Source of the DNA: Mercenaria mercenaria
Lineage: Eukaryota; Mollusca; Bivalvia; Venerida; Veneridae
DNA: 64,000 nucleotides
Assembly: GCF_021730395.1 (NCBI RefSeq)
Contig: NC_069366.1
Location: 86,974,501-87,038,500 of the forward strand
Direction: 5' to 3'
Position numbers and translations under genes: made by a program. This document shows positions 31,442-44,959 of this stretch, one piece after another (the stretch's first letter is position 1; each line of letters opens with the position of its first letter). Below the pieces are notes generated by a model. The model was not told where the DNA came from and ran no database searches. It saw nothing but the letters and a program-made list of their open reading frames with translations.

Positions 31442-31499
31442 TAATTTAATAGTTTCTAAAAGTCTGATAGCTGAAAACCTATTTTTAATCAAAAAGACC

Positions 31500-32258
31500 A
31501 ATATGACAAGACATGACATGAGAAGATTGGTCCATGCATGTCAAAGTTATGGTCTGGACAAAATCGGACGGATGCACACACAAACGGACGCACATACACA
31601 GACCCGCCAAAAGTGATGACTATCAGCTCACTGCAAGCGGGCTCAACAAAAATTATTTTAAAATCGGGCTAGCAGTTTCACACAAGAAGATTTTTAAAGT
31701 TTTCACTATATACATATAGGGAAAAGTGACCACGCCCTCTGGTGGCCATGTTTTTTGATGAATCAAAATAATTTGAACACTCTTGGTAGAGGGTCACATA
31801 AGGACCATTAATTTTGTGTAAAATTATTTTAAAATCTGGCCAGCAGTTTCACACAAGAAGATTTTTTAAATTTCCACTCTGTATATATATATAGGGAAAA
31901 GTGACCATGACCCTTGGTGGCCATGTTTTTTTTATGAATTGGTATATTTGAACAATCTTGGTAGAGGGTAACATAAGGACGATTTGTGTTAAAGTATTTC
32001 AAAATCAGACCATCGGTTTAGGAGATGCCGTTTGAAGATTTTTCTATTTTTAGCTCTGGCGGCCCCTCTGTGCAACCAAGCGGAACCGTTTGAACAACTT
32101 TGGTAGAGGACCACCTAAGGAACATCCAGGCCAAGTTTCATCAAAATCCATTCAGTGGTTTTGGAAGAGATGTCGTTTAAACACAATTGTTGATGACAGA
32201 CGACTTGACGGATGCACAACAGACACAGCGTGATCACAATAGCTCACCATGAGCTAAA
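31500..32258 (+). mobile_element. HINE-like element(s) E5, degenerate
   Basis: Two diverged ~185-bp units (GGGAAAAGTGACCA...GGTGGCCATG...CTTGGTAGAGGG...CACACAAGAAGATTTTT) are preceded by a GGACGGATGCACACACAAAC tract at 31567. They end in a perfect short hairpin TAGCTCACCATGAGCTA (32240-32256). The left boundary is unclear and may include the tail of another element. Confidence 0.55.
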
Positions 32259-32259
32259 A

Positions 32260-33772
32260 CGTCAATCTGCTTCTTTCGGCTTTTCAATAAGTTGGGCGTA
32301 CATAAAAGTTACACATCATAAAGCATTAGCTTTAGACTAACTGCCGTAAAGATTGATCGCTATCTTTTGTATAGATATTTTAACACCTTTAATTACCTGA
32401 CGGTAAACATTGACAACTCTATACCATACCTGTAACAAACACAGCTTTACACGTAATCTACACCTAGGGTATACTATAGAGATGTCAATGTTTGTTTAAT
32501 TAAACGAACTGCAGACACAAAAGTTATCATATTGTTCAAAATTAAACAGTAATGTGGTTTGTTCTGTTCGCCTTAAAATCATACTATCCTATAGTTATTA
32601 CTGAAACACTAAACAAAGCCAACTGTTGTAAATATGGCCGTTTCCATTTAATATGTTGGGGAATGATTGTGTAATAACGAGATTTGCTTGATTTGCATTA
32701 AACTAATGGTAACTATTTACAGGAGAATTAATGTTTGCGAGCTTAGGGACCTTGCTAATATAGCGAAAATTAAACTTGCACGAAAATTACTGCTTTTACA
32801 GTGTACCAGGATCAATAAATGAACAAATACTTTAATTTCTTTCAGAGTATCGTTGTTTTTTTCAGTTTCTTTTTCAACTTCTATTCTTTCCACAAAGCAA
32901 GGAGTTTTCAAGGACTTACATCAAATTCAGGGACTTTTCAATGTCTATGTGAACTCATGTAAAAATCAAAGATCTTAAATAAATATATAAATCATATGTC
33001 ATGTACAATTAGTCATAAATTAAATAATTCCCTAAATAAGTAAATTAAAAAATATGTATTAAGAATTACAGTCAGTAGCTGGTTACATAATAGTAAGAAT
33101 TTAAACTTTAATTTGAAAAGCAAAATTAAGCAAGCTTTCTTGAATACCTTAAATTGCCAAATACTGATCATCCGATATTTTACTGTGTATTTACCGTATA
33201 TATTACAGTATGTTTTGTATGACTCGTATGTTTTAAATGAACTGTAAAAATATGGGCCTATAAATAGTGTCACAAAACAAGAAAAAGTTCTGGTTAATTG
33301 TATTACACATTGTGTAATATTAAGTTTTTTCACATTTTTCTGTACAATGGACAAGCAGAAAAAACATACTGAACAAGCCACAGTTGCATTCGAGTTCAAT
33401 TATATACTGTATTACACAAGAAAATATTAAAATTAATATCTTTTTACTCTATGCATTTTTTCTCTATAAAAATGACAAACAATATAGATATGCACTACTC
33501 CATCTATATTCCATGTGAATTGGAACTTATACAAAAAGAATAGTATGTAAAATATGTTTATTGATGTTGAATTTCATGCAGATATTTTTATCAGCCAATG
33601 GCTTTTATTGCTTAATTAGAATGGGATTTTGCAAATAAAGCTTCATAATGTCCAATAAGGAATATAATACATACAATAACAAAATATAATGGACAATGAC
33701 ACATGGTACAAATCTGCATAACTGCTGATTGGAAGAGAAAAATGGGTATCATATAACTGTTTCAGATTAAGG
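32260..33772. other. Intergenic, AT-rich, no feature seen
   Basis: No exon recognised. The open frame at 33013-33399 (-) is an AT-rich run of Phe/Leu/Tyr/Cys codons without a domain. Confidence 0.5.
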
Positions 33773-33774
33773 TA

Positions 33775-34998
33775 CAGTAAACCTCACTTATAAGGAACTT
33801 GGATATAAGGAACACCCGGTTATAAGGAACAGTTTTCAATTCCCCAATCTAATTCCTTCTTTATTCAATGTAAAAATCCTCGGTTATAGGGAACTCGGTT
33901 ATAAGGAACACTCGGTTATAAGGAACACTTTTTCCAGTCCCAAAGTACGAAATTCAATGGAAAACGCCTCGGTTATAGCGAACAGACATAAAGAATAAAA
34001 ATTATTGAAAACCGAAAATAAACATGAGAATCGCTGATGACGTCAGAGTAACGTCGGCACTATCACGCGCTTTCATGCACATGAATAAACACAAATTATT
34101 TCATTTCTATGATCTTTAGTTTGTTAATTCACGGATACGATAAAAATAAAATATAATATCATAAAATTACCAAATACTAGACGATAGTAGACTATTATTT
34201 ACTCAAGATTATGTTCGACAGCTACATGTATTGGGTATTTCATGTTAACAATAGTGACGGTCATGGTCATACTATCCTAAATAAATGTGCTAATTACACG
34301 TGATTAACAATGGCAAACACTCCAATTTACCAAATCTCCAATTGTAAAAATTATAGCAGGTGCTAAAATGGACAATAGCAAAAGTAAAGGTATAATTTAC
34401 ACTTTAATCCATATGTATGGCGCCGTTGTCTAGTCGTAATACACTGTATGTCATAAACACCTTAAATGTTAATGGGTAGTCTAATTTAACATTTTTTGTA
34501 ATAAAAAAACATTTGTTTTATATTAGTATCGATGTCTATTCACGTAACATGCTGTCAAGCAAGGTAAGGGGAGTAATTGCAAAATATCTTATAGTCATCA
34601 TGTAGCGCTCTCTAAAAAGAAGATAGAAATAACCGACAAAAAATAAACATAAATTACGGTCATTCTTACCGACGAATATTTTGGCTTGGTTTAGGTTTAA
34701 CGCTGCGTTTAAACACTATTTCAGTCATATACATTCAGGCAGTTTACCTTACCATCTCTCCAGAAAAGGACCGGATACTAGAAAAGTAACTTCCTCACAT
34801 AAAGGTTCAAGGTCGGCCCGGAGTGTGAACACTTGGCCTTTATCAAACGTCAGTCAAATAATGTTCGCTAAACAAATTGTGTTCGTTATACAAACCTCGG
34901 TTACAAGGAACTAGTTCGCTATACGGATATAAGGAACCTCGGTTATAAGGAACAATTTTTAGAGGTCCCAAGCTGTTCCTTATAAGCGAGGTTTACTG
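33775..34998. mobile_element. pogo/Tigger-like non-autonomous transposon (1.2 kb)
   Basis: Terminal inverted repeats CAGTAAACCTCACTTATAAG and CTTATAAGCGAGGTTTACTG, flanked by TA on both sides (33773-33774, 34999-35000). Subterminal repeats of GGTTATAAGGAAC occur at both ends (33828, 33897, 33915; 34925, 34941). CAG...CTG ends with a TA duplication are typical of Tc1/mariner-pogo elements. No transposase ORF is present. Confidence 0.85.
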
Positions 34999-35125
34999 TA
35001 GTGGGCCTGTAAAGACACTTGGCAATATTTCTGTGTAATTACTCATTCTTGTAAGGCAATTTGGCATTTCTTAGACATAACAAGACCTCAACATGCACAT
35101 GGCATTCTGTAAAAAATGGAAAATG

Positions 35126-35319
35126 TTAACCCTTATGATGCTGAACACGATTTATTCTGCTTTTGCGACCGGTGTAGATCTGTGCAGTCTGATCATGATC
35201 TGCACTGTTACTGTTTACCATTCAGTCAGTATATTTTTGGTAAGCACCACAGTTAATGGTACTGTCCAAATTGAAAGATGGACAAGTTCATTATAGAAAT
35301 TCAGCAGGGTAAGGGTTAA
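35126..35319 (+). mobile_element. TTAACCC-ended MITE M2, copy c
   Basis: Ends TTAACCCTTATGATGCTGA and ...CAGCAGGGTAAGGGTTAA. Slightly shortened in the palindromic core. Confidence 0.82.
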
Positions 35320-35877
35320 AATCGGATACAGAGAATATGTAATTTGCCTACTGTCATTACAGATCCTTTACCTCACACTTGAAATACATGAGTGAAGTAA
35401 GATATAACAATAAAGACACCAGACAATGCAAGATGTAATGTTAACAAGTACAACATATTTAAATATCACAAAAACACAAACATACTGTCTTTTCCATTTC
35501 ATATTTTTCAATGATTATAATCAAATTTACCACATTCTGTAGTTCTATACCTCAGAAAAATATATCTGATACTTCACAAATTGAAAATCATAAAATGTAT
35601 TTTTTCTCTCTGCTAAACTACAAATATATTTTACTGATAAATTTCAATAACTCAATGGAAAATATGTTATAAATGTCTTTATTGTCAAATATTACTTCAT
35701 AAAATGTTAAGTTATCATCCTAGAAATAAAACAAAAATTGTTATCATATTACAGTAATACAGACATGTTTTATTTGCTAATACTAAGTTAAAAATCTGTT
35801 TTGATATCTTCATAGAGAGGTAGAGTCTCCTAGGTGTAATTTTAGACATCTGAAATATTCTCAAAAAACAACAACAA
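35320..35877. other. Intergenic, no feature seen
   Basis: AT-rich, non-coding; (CAA)n just before the start of E6. Confidence 0.5.
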
Positions 35878-38126
35878 CAACAAGAGGGCCATGATGGCCC
35901 TATATCGCTCACCTGTTATCATTGCACTTGAGGACAAGAAAGTCCTCAGAAAAAATATCTAAGTCAAAAGGACAGGAACAACAAAGGGAAGAAATTTAAC
36001 CAAAAAGAAAAAAAAATCTTACAAGGTATAGATATGTCAAAATACACCTAAAAATTGGAGGTACCATCCATGTTGTACCACAGTAAAGTGGTCTCGGTTT
36101 TTCCCTACGGCCAATAATAAAAAAGTTACTAAAAATAAGCTATTTATAGTAACGTAAAAGGGAAGTAATTAAAAAACAAAAAATATTGTAAGTGAACAAA
36201 AGAAGGATCTGCAAAATAAATCTGTTGACATAAATGAAATTTCAGATCAGTATCTTCATTAGTTATGGAGATATACCCATTTTAATTTGAAACTAGAGCT
36301 ACTTTTGAGAAAAGCGCATGTCTCCCATAACTGTCTAATCATCTAAACACTAAGTCAGTGTTTTTATACTGTTTAGTCACAACAAATATACCTTTGAAGA
36401 GTAAAATGCCTGATTTTCAGTAATTCAAGGGCCATGATTCTGAAGTGCCTATACCAATTTTGCTAGTTATCGAACCTGGGAGAGGAATTATGGTCATACA
36501 CATTTTAAGTTTGGTGAAGATCGGATAAAAAATGTTTGACTTGGAGTGCGAACAAGACGAATGGTTTTTGGTGCATGTTTGAGAATGAAGACCAGCATTT
36601 TTATGAGTCTAGGTGATTCATTAGTTATTGTCAAGGGCCATAATTCCGAAGTGTCTTAACCGATTTGGCTAGTTATCGAACTTGGCCAAGGTCTTATTTG
36701 CAAACACATTTTGTTTGAGTTTGGTGAAGATCGGATACGAAATGTTTGACTTAGAGTGCAGACAAGATGAATGGTTTTTGGTGCATGTTTGAGAATGAAG
36801 ACTTCAGCATTTTTATGCATCTAGGTGATTCATAAATTATTGTCAAGGGCGATAATTCCGAAGTGTTTTGGCCGATTTAGCTAGTTATCGAACTTGGCTG
36901 AGGTCTTATGGTCAAACACATTTTGTTCAAGTTTGGTGAAAATCGGATGAGAAATGTTCGACTTAGAGTGCGGACAAGATGAATGGTTTTTGGTGCATGT
37001 TTGAGAATGAAGTCTTCAGCATATTTATGCATCTAGGCGATTCATAAATTATTGTCAAGGGCCATAATTCCGAAGTGTCTTGGCCGATTTAGCTAGTTAT
37101 CGAACTTGGTTGAGGTCTTATGGTCAAACACATTTTGTTTAAGTTTGGTGAAAATCGGATGAGAAATGTTCGACTTAGAGTGCGGACAAGCTTTGTGACA
37201 GACAGACACACAGACACAGAGACACACAGACAGACTGGAGTAAATCAATATGTCTCCCACACCACCGTGTGGTGGGAGACATAACAAAGGGAGGTAATTT
37301 GACATAAAATCAGTCCATAGTTATCTACCCTGATGGTCTCAGTCCAACTATTAACAATAATGAAATTTCAAATAAATCCTATAAGTACTTACTGATATAA
37401 ATCCATTTTGATTACAATCAGGGGAGGTAATCAGATATAAAATAACTCTGGAACCTACGATTGGATCTGATTTGTCATGGAATCCAAGATTTATTGTTGT
37501 TGAAGATATTTTGGAAGTTTGTATCAAATTAAAACCATCAATGAAGTCTCTATATGGCTGCAAAAGCCAAAATAGCCAATTTTGAACCTTTAAGGGGCCA
37601 TAACTCTGGAACCCATGATGGAATCTGGCCAGTTCAAGAAAGGAAGCAAGATCTTGTGGTGACACAAGTTTTGTGCAAGTTTGGTTAAAATCAAATCATA
37701 AATGAAACTGCTATTGTGCAGACAAGGTCAAAATAGCTAATTTTGGCCCTTTCAGGGGCCATAACTCTGGAACCCATTATGGGATCTGGCCGGTTCAAGA
37801 CAGGAACCGAGATCTTATGGTGACACAATTTTTGTGCAAGTTTGATTAAATTCAAATCATAAATGAAGCTGCTATTGTGCAGACAAGGTCAAAATAGCTA
37901 ATTCTGGCCGTACCAGGGGCCATAACTCTGGAACCCATAATGGAATCTCGCCAGTTCAAGAAAGGAAACGAGATCTTATGGTGATACAAGTTGTGTGCAA
38001 GTTTGGTTAAAATAAAATCATAAATGAAACCACTATCGCGCAGACAAGAAATTGTTGATGCACGCAGGCACGCACGCACGCACAGACGACGGACGAAGGG
38101 TGATCACAAAAGCTCACCTTGTCACT
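35878..38126 (+). mobile_element. HINE-like element E6, split by nested E7
   Basis: Begins ACAAGAGGGCCATGATGGCC and motif GCTCACCT, like E1 and E4. After the nested E7 the body resumes with three ~180-bp units (GGGGCCATAACTCTGGAACC, GCAAGTTTGGTTAAAAT, GCAGACAAGGTCAAAATAGC; 37460-38050). A CACGCACGCACGCACAGACG tract follows, then the left half of the terminal hairpin (AGCTCACCTTGTCACT). The right half is missing and E8 begins 8 nt later. Confidence 0.7.
36288..37283 (+). mobile_element. HINE-like element E7 (motif TGTCTCCCA), nested in E6
   Basis: Begins ACTAGAGCTACTTTTGAG, motif ATGTCTCCCA at 36318-36327. Three to four ~210-bp units follow (GGTGCATGTTTGAGAATGAAG at 36570, 36780, 36992), then a CAGACAGACACACAGACACA tract. 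The strong 3' hairpin (37250-37282) pairs ATGTCTCCCAC with GTGGGAGACAT, so the 3' arm is the inverted 5' motif. Confidence 0.8.
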
Positions 38127-38133
38127 ATACAAA

Positions 38134-40750
38134 ACAAGAGGACCATGATGGTCCTGAATCCCTCACCTCTTCCCACATGACCCAGTTTTGAGTATGACGT
38201 TTTTTTTATTATTTGACATAGTGACCTAGTTTTTGAGCTCATGTGACCCAGTTTTGAACTTGACCTAGATATTATCAAGATAAAAATTCTGACCAATTTT
38301 CATGAAGATCCATTGAAAAATATGGTCTCTAGAGAGGTCACAAGGTTTTTCTATTATTTGACCTATTGACCTAGTTTTCAAAGGTACGTGACCCTGTTTT
38401 GAACATTATCTAGATATCATCAAGGTGAACATTCCCACTAATTTTCATGAAGATCTCATGAAAATTATGGCCTCTAGAGAGGTCACAAGGTTTTTCTATT
38501 TTTATACCTACTGGCCTAGTTTTTGAACGCACATGACCCAGTTTCGAAACTGATCTAGATATCACCAAGGTGAACATTCAGATCAATTTTCATGAAGATC
38601 CATTGAAAAATACGGCCTCTAGAGAGGTCAAAAGATTTTTCTAATTTTAGACCTACTGACCTAGTTTTTGACCACAGTTGACTCAGTTTCAAAATTGACC
38701 TAGATATCATCAAGATGAACATTCAGACCAACTTTCATACAGATCCCATGAAAAGCATGGCCTCTAGAGAGGTCACAAGGTTCTACCATTATTTGACCTA
38801 CTGACCTAGTTTTTTAAGGCACGTGACCCAGTTTCAAACTTGACCTAGATATCATCAAGGTGAACATTCTGACAAATTTTCATGAAGATCCATTCAAGGG
38901 TATGACCTTTAGAGAGGTCACAAGGTTTTTCTATTTCAAGACCTACTGACCTAGTTTTTGATCGCAGTTGACCCAGTTTCAAACTTGACATATATCATCA
39001 ACATAAACATTCAGACCAACTTTCATACAGATCCCATGAAAAATATGGCCTCTAGAGAGGTCACAACGTTTTTTCATTATTTGACCTACTGACCTACTTT
39101 TTGACGGCACGTGACCCACTTTCAAACTTGACCTAGACATTATCAAGGTGAACATTCTGACCAATTTTTATGGAGTTCCATTAAAAAGTATGGCCTCTAG
39201 AGAGGTCACAAGGTTTTTCTATTTTTAGACCTACTGACCTAGTTTTTGACCGCACATGACCCTGTTTCGAACTTGACCTTGATATCATCAAGATAAACAT
39301 TCAGATCAACTTTCATACAGATCCCATGAAAAATATGGCCTTTAGAGAGGTCACAAGGTTTTTCTATTATTTGACCTACTGACCTAGTTTTTGAAGGCAC
39401 GTGACCCACTTTCGAACTTGATCTAGATATCATCAAGATGAACATTCAGACCAACTTTCATACAGATCCCATGAAAAATATGGCCTCTAGAGAGGTCACA
39501 AGGTTTTTCTATTATTTGACCTACTGACATAGTTTTTGAAGGCACGTGACCCAGTTTCAAACCTGACCTAGATATCATCAAGGTGAACATTCTGACCAAT
39601 TTTCATGAAGATCTCATGAAATATATGGCCTCTAGAGAGGTCACAAGGTTTTTCTATTTTTAGACCTACTGACCTAGTTTTTGACTGCATGTGACCCAGT
39701 TTCGAACTTGACCTAGATATCATCAAGATGAACTTTCTGACCAACTTTCATATAAATCCCATGAAATATATGGCCTCTAGAGAGGTCACAAGGTTTTTCT
39801 ATTTTTAGACCTACTGACCTAGTTTTTGACCGCATGTGACCCAGTTTCGAACTTGATCTAGATATCATCAAGATGAACATTCAGACCAACTTTCATACAG
39901 ATCCCATGAAAAATATGGCCTCTAGAGAGGTCACAAGGTTTTTCTATTATTTGACCTACTGACATAGTCTTTGAAGGCACGTGACCCAGTTTCAAACCTG
40001 ACCTAGATATCATCAAGGTGAACATTCTGACCAATTTTCATGAAGATCTCATGAAATATATGGCCTCTAGAGAGGTCACAAGGTTTTTCTATTTTTAGAC
40101 CTACTGACCTAGTTTTTGACCGCATGTGACCCAGTTTCAAACTTGACCTAGATATCATCAAGATGAACTTTCTGACCAACTTTCATATAGATCCCATGAA
40201 AAATATGGCCTTTAGAGAGGTCACAAGGTTTTTCTATTATTTGACCTACTGACCTAGTTTTTGATGGCACGTGACCCAGTTTTGAACCTGACCTAGATAC
40301 CATCAAGGTGAACGTTCTGACCAATTTTCATGAAGATCTTGTGAAATATATGGCCTCTAGAGAGGTCAGAAGGTTTTTCTATTTTTAGACCTACTGACCT
40401 AGTTTTTGATGGCACGTGACCCAGTTTCGAACTTGACCTAGATATCATCAAGTTGAACAGTCTGAACAATTTTCATGAAGATCTTATGAAATATATGGCC
40501 TCTAGAGAGGTCACAAGGTTTTTCTATTTTTAGACCTACTGACCTAGTTTTTATCAGCACATGACCCAGTTTCGAACTTGACCTATATATCATCAAGGTG
40601 AACATTCTGACCAACTTTCATAAAGATCCCATGAAAAATGTGACCTCTAGAGTGGTCACAAGCAAAAGTTTACGGACTGGCGCACGCACGGACGACGGAC
40701 ACTGCGCGATCACAAAAGCTCACCTTGTCACTTTGTGACAGATGAGCTAA
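38134..40750 (+). mobile_element. HINE-like element E8 with ~17 x 145-bp array
   Basis: Begins ACAAGAGGACCATGATGGTC and is very similar to E1 over its first several hundred bases. Units alternate irregularly between CTATTATTTGACCTACTGAC and CTATTTTTAGACCTACTGAC subtypes. The 3' end has GCACGCACGGACGACGGAC and a hairpin AGCTCACCTTGTCAC...GTGACAGATGAGCT. It is 576 bp longer than E1, close to four 145-bp units. Confidence 0.85.
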
Positions 40751-40937
40751 CAACAGATAAATAAATTATGTTCTTATTATTCTCCATTCTGACAGTTATA
40801 ATAGAAGCAGGTGTGTAACAAAATTTTAATGTGTCATTGTGTTCAATTTTATCTATGTCAGTATTGTCACAGTTACCGGTATTCAAGCCATTGAAATCAT
40901 TCACAATATTTAAATCATATGTGTAGATTTGTACATA

Positions 40938-43003
40938 ACAAGAGCTCGTCGAACACGAAATGCCCCCCTTGATGCATTCAGTAATTGCACAAGGAACAGA
41001 AATTATATGCTCACTGTAAACAAAAGTTGCTCCATTCTGGTTTAATCTGACATTGACCTTTAACCTATTAACCTAACAAGAGATTACAGAGTGATCTTGG
41101 CGCCATCCACTGAGCCATTTTTGAATGTTCCAAATTTCAAGACCAGCTCAAGGTCAAAATCAATGTCAAATTTCATTTCGGTACAAAACAATGTGTATGT
41201 GGTCCAAATTTGAAAGCTGTGGCTTGAGAAATGTGAAAGCAGGTCACTAGATCAATTTCAAGGTCAAAGTTCATTTCAGTAGACAGAAATATGCATGTGC
41301 TTCAAATTTGAAGGCTGTAGCTTGAGAAATAGGTAACAGGTAAAAATCAATGTCAAATTTCAATTCAGAACACAAAAATATGCATGCAGTCCAAATCTGA
41401 AGCCTGTAGCTTCAGAAATGCGAAAGTAGGTCACTATGTCAATCTCAAGATCCAAGTTCATTCCGGTACACAAAACTATGCATGTGGTTCAAATTTGAAG
41501 GCTGTAGCTTGAGAAATGTGAAAGTAGGTCACTAGGTCAAAATCAAGGTCAAATTTTATTTCGGAACACAAAACTATGCAAGTGGTCCAAATTTGAAGCC
41601 TGTACCTTCAGAAATGTGAAAGTAGGTCACTAGGTCAATAACAAGGTCAAAGTTTTTTTTCAGTACACAAACCTATGCATGTGGTCCAAATTTGAAGGCT
41701 GTAGCTACATAAATGTGAAAGTAGGTCACTAGGTCAAGATCAAGGTCAACTCATATCAAGGTTCACCTTGCAACTCAAAACTATACATGTGGTCCAAATT
41801 TGAATGATGCAATTTATGGACATGAAGGTTCTAAGTTTTTCCCTATATAAGTCTATATGAACCATATGACCCCTGGGGCGGGACCATATTTGACCCCAGA
41901 GGGATAATTTGAACAAACTTGGTAGAGAACCACTAAATGCTACATTACAAAATATCAAAGCTATAGTCTTTGTGGTTTGGACAAGATTTTCAAACATTTT
42001 TCCAATATAAGTCTATATAAACCATGTGACCCCCAGGGCGGAGCCATATTTGACCCTAGGGGAATAATTTGAAAAATCTTAGTAGAGGACCACTAGATGA
42101 TGTCATATACAAAATATCAAAGCCTTAGGCCCTGTGGTTTTGGACAAGAGGTTTTTCAAAGTTTTTTCCTATATAAGTCTATATAAACCATGTGACCCCC
42201 AGGCAGGGGCCATATTTGACCCCAGGGAAATAATCTGGACAATCTTGGTAGAGGACCACTAGATTTTGCTACATACCAAATATCAAAGCCCTAGGCCCTA
42301 TGGTTTTGGATAAGAAGATCAGAAACAGTTTTAACTGTTCCTGGCCAATGTGACCTTGACCTTTGACCTAATGACCTCAAAATCAATAGGGTCATCTGCT
42401 GGTCATGGCCAACCTAACTATCAATTTTCCTGACACTAGGCCCAAGTGTTCTAGAGTTATTGCCTGGAAACTATTTTACTGTTCCTGGTCACTGTGACCT
42501 TGACCTTTGACATACTGACCTCAAAATCAATAAGGGTCATCTGCTGGTGATGACCAAGCTCCCTATTAACATTCGTGACACTAGGCCTAAGCGTTCTTGA
42601 GTTATCATCCGGAAACCGTTTTACTGTGCAGGGTCACTGTGACCTTGACCTTTAACATACTGACCTCAAAATCAATAGGGGTCATCTGCTGGTCATTAAC
42701 AACCTCCCTATCAACTTTCATGATCCTAGGCTCAAGTGTTCTTGAGTTATCATCCGGAAACCGTTTTACTATTCAGGGTCACTGTGACCTTGACCTTTGA
42801 CATACAGACCTCAAAATCAATAGGGGTCATCTGCTGGTGATGACCAACCTCCCTATCAACTTTCATGATCCTAGGCCCAAGCGTTCTTGAGTTATCATCC
42901 AGAAACAGATTGGTCTACATTCCGACCGACCGACAGACCGACCGACCTACCGACCGACATCTGCAAAACAATATACCCCTCCTTCTTCGAAGGGGGGCAT
43001 AAT
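40938..43003 (+). mobile_element. HINE-like element E9 (motif TGCCCCCCTT) with three different minisatellites
   Basis: Begins ACAAGAGCTCGTCGAACACG, motif TGCCCCCCTT at 40961-40970. Array 1 (41100-41760) has ~97-bp units with GTAGGTCACTAGGTCAA and AAATTTGAAGGCTGTAGCTT. Array 2 (41840-42310) has ~163-bp units with TATAAGTCTATATAAACCAT and TTGGTAGAGGACCACTAGAT. Array 3 (42320-42910) has 145-bp units with TGTGACCTTGACCTTTGACA at 42350, 42494, 42639 and 42784. A GACCGACCGACAGACCGACC tract follows, then a 3' hairpin ending AAGGGGGGCAT (42990-43000), the inverse of the 5' motif. Confidence 0.82.
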
Positions 43004-43004
43004 A

Positions 43005-43469
43005 AAGACATTAAAAGCTTTGTATCAAGAAATATGCACTTGTTCTTGAGCAGGATAATATTGCACTCCTAAAGTGACACACAGTATTTCCAGTGCAGAA
43101 CTCCAGCATATATCTCAATAGAAAGATTATAAATATTATTTCAGCACCTCTATTTCTATAGCATCAGTAAATTGTTGCAAAGAACAATATTCAGATCAGA
43201 TGATTGTCAGTCTGGCTTTGATCTTTTACTTCAAGTCCCTGTAGAATGAATGACAAAATAAGCAATTTTAATGAAATGGTAACTAACAAGAAAGTTAAAC
43301 ATCTCTTATATCATCAAGCAACCATTACAGAATACTACTTAATATGTTTTTTGTGAATGTTTCAACAATGTAAATACAAACCTGGTTCATTAACACAGTA
43401 TCATTAGAACCTGCAGTCTTTCAGATCAGAACAGAATTGTGTATTTTTTATGGGGGAAGAAGAAGGGGT
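43005..43469. other. Intergenic, no feature seen
   Basis: AT-rich, non-coding. Confidence 0.5.
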
Positions 43470-43735
43470 GGGGTTGGGTTGGGGTCACACTGACAGAATT
43501 TAGTTCAAATGGTGACTTTTTCCAGTTTTTCATGATGGAAGAAGACCCCTGGTGCCCCTGCCAACATTGTTTCAGGCATGACTGGACACCTGGATAGGAC
43601 CAATGACTTTCTGCAAGCAAGCTAGATGGCTTCCTCACATGAAAAATTCTAAAACCTAACCAATTTTTTAAACAGGCATCAGTGGAGGTCAAGTGTTTCA
43701 AAGTAAGCGACCTAAACAACTGAGCCATGGGGGCT
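43470..43735 (-). mobile_element. tRNA-headed SINE (family S), copy 1
   Basis: On the - strand the head reads CCCCCATGGCTCAGTTGTTT (box A-like), followed by a Ser/Leu-tRNA-like stretch. The body, read on the + strand, has GATGGAAGAAGACCCCTGGTG and AGATGGCTTCCTCACATGAA, also found in the other copies. Confidence 0.7.
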
Positions 43736-43739
43736 GCAC

Positions 43740-44959
43740 AAAAAACTTTAGTGTATTGAGCTTATTAACCATCACCATTGTTTTATACATGTATAAGAAA
43801 ATAGAACACCAACATCATATGGTTATAAAGCCCAGCTCCTAAGCTTGGAGACCAGTCCAAAATCTACATCATCCAATTGGTCAATTCTGGGCACTTCTGA
43901 GATTGACCAATGGAAAAGCAGCATTCACAGACTGGTCTCCAAACTCACTTTTACAACACTGAACTTTGACCTCATTTACTTGTAAGCAACAAACACACTT
44001 TTTAACAGTCATTATTTTAACAAATAGTACCCGTGTCAGCATGGACCCTTTAGAATGTTTGCACAATACGGCTATGATACACTTACTGTTCACACAGTGC
44101 CCATTTCTATATGGACCTTAGTATTATAATGTTTGCACAATATGGTTACAATGTACTAAATATTCATATAAAATGTCAAAACTGATTCTTCACAAAAAAT
44201 GTCAGTTGAAGTATACAATCATTCAAAAACAGGAATGGCAACAATTTTCTAATACTGATGTAAAATTAAGTAGTACAGTTTCTCTAAAAGCTGGACACCT
44301 CCAGAGGTATGTGGATATATCAAAATTTTAAAAACATAGGGGAACATTTTAATTGAATATTCATGTATTTTTAACGAAATAAATCTGTGTTTTATACTTG
44401 TTTTTTGCTTAGCAGAGGCAGTCCACTTCTTCAATTATTTTGTTTGTTTTAGGTTTAATGCCATTTTTCAACAGTATTTCAGTTATTTTTATTTTATTAC
44501 TTTTTTTTTATCTTCCTATGATAATCTCTAAATAACTATATGTGAAGTCATGAAAACGTGACTAAATCATTCAATCAAGAATCTGACCATCAAACCATCA
44601 TTTTGTTTTTGCAGGGGTAAAAATAAGTGTAATTAACAAAGTAAAGGAGAATATGGTATTTCGTAGTAATTTTCTTATGTTATCCTAACCTGGCATGCGT
44701 AGGTCAGGTTAGTAAAAATTGTGGAAACTTTGCATGCATGTCATCAAAGTAACAAATTATCTGTCTTTTTTAAACTACATAATGTAAATAAAATGTAAGG
44801 AATATTAAAAATTGTTTCATAAATAATGAGACAGATTTAATTTTTTTGTCCAATATTTCACATATGAATCCCTTAAGTCCATTATAAATGATAGAAACAG
44901 CTCATTTTTGTTTTTCACATCTGAAAAATAAATAATCTCACTTCCACCTTTTATCTAAA
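43740..44959. other. Intergenic; weak ~80-bp duplication at 44037-44155
   Basis: CATGGACC...TTAGAATGTTTGCACAATA and TATGGACC...TTATAATGTTTGCACAATA are diverged tandem copies. Otherwise AT-rich with nothing recognised. Confidence 0.5.

Noticed and set aside
33013-33399. 128-codon - strand frame rich in Phe, Cys and Leu
   Set aside because: Looks membrane-like only because of AT-rich composition; no splice context, homologous domain or neighbouring exons.
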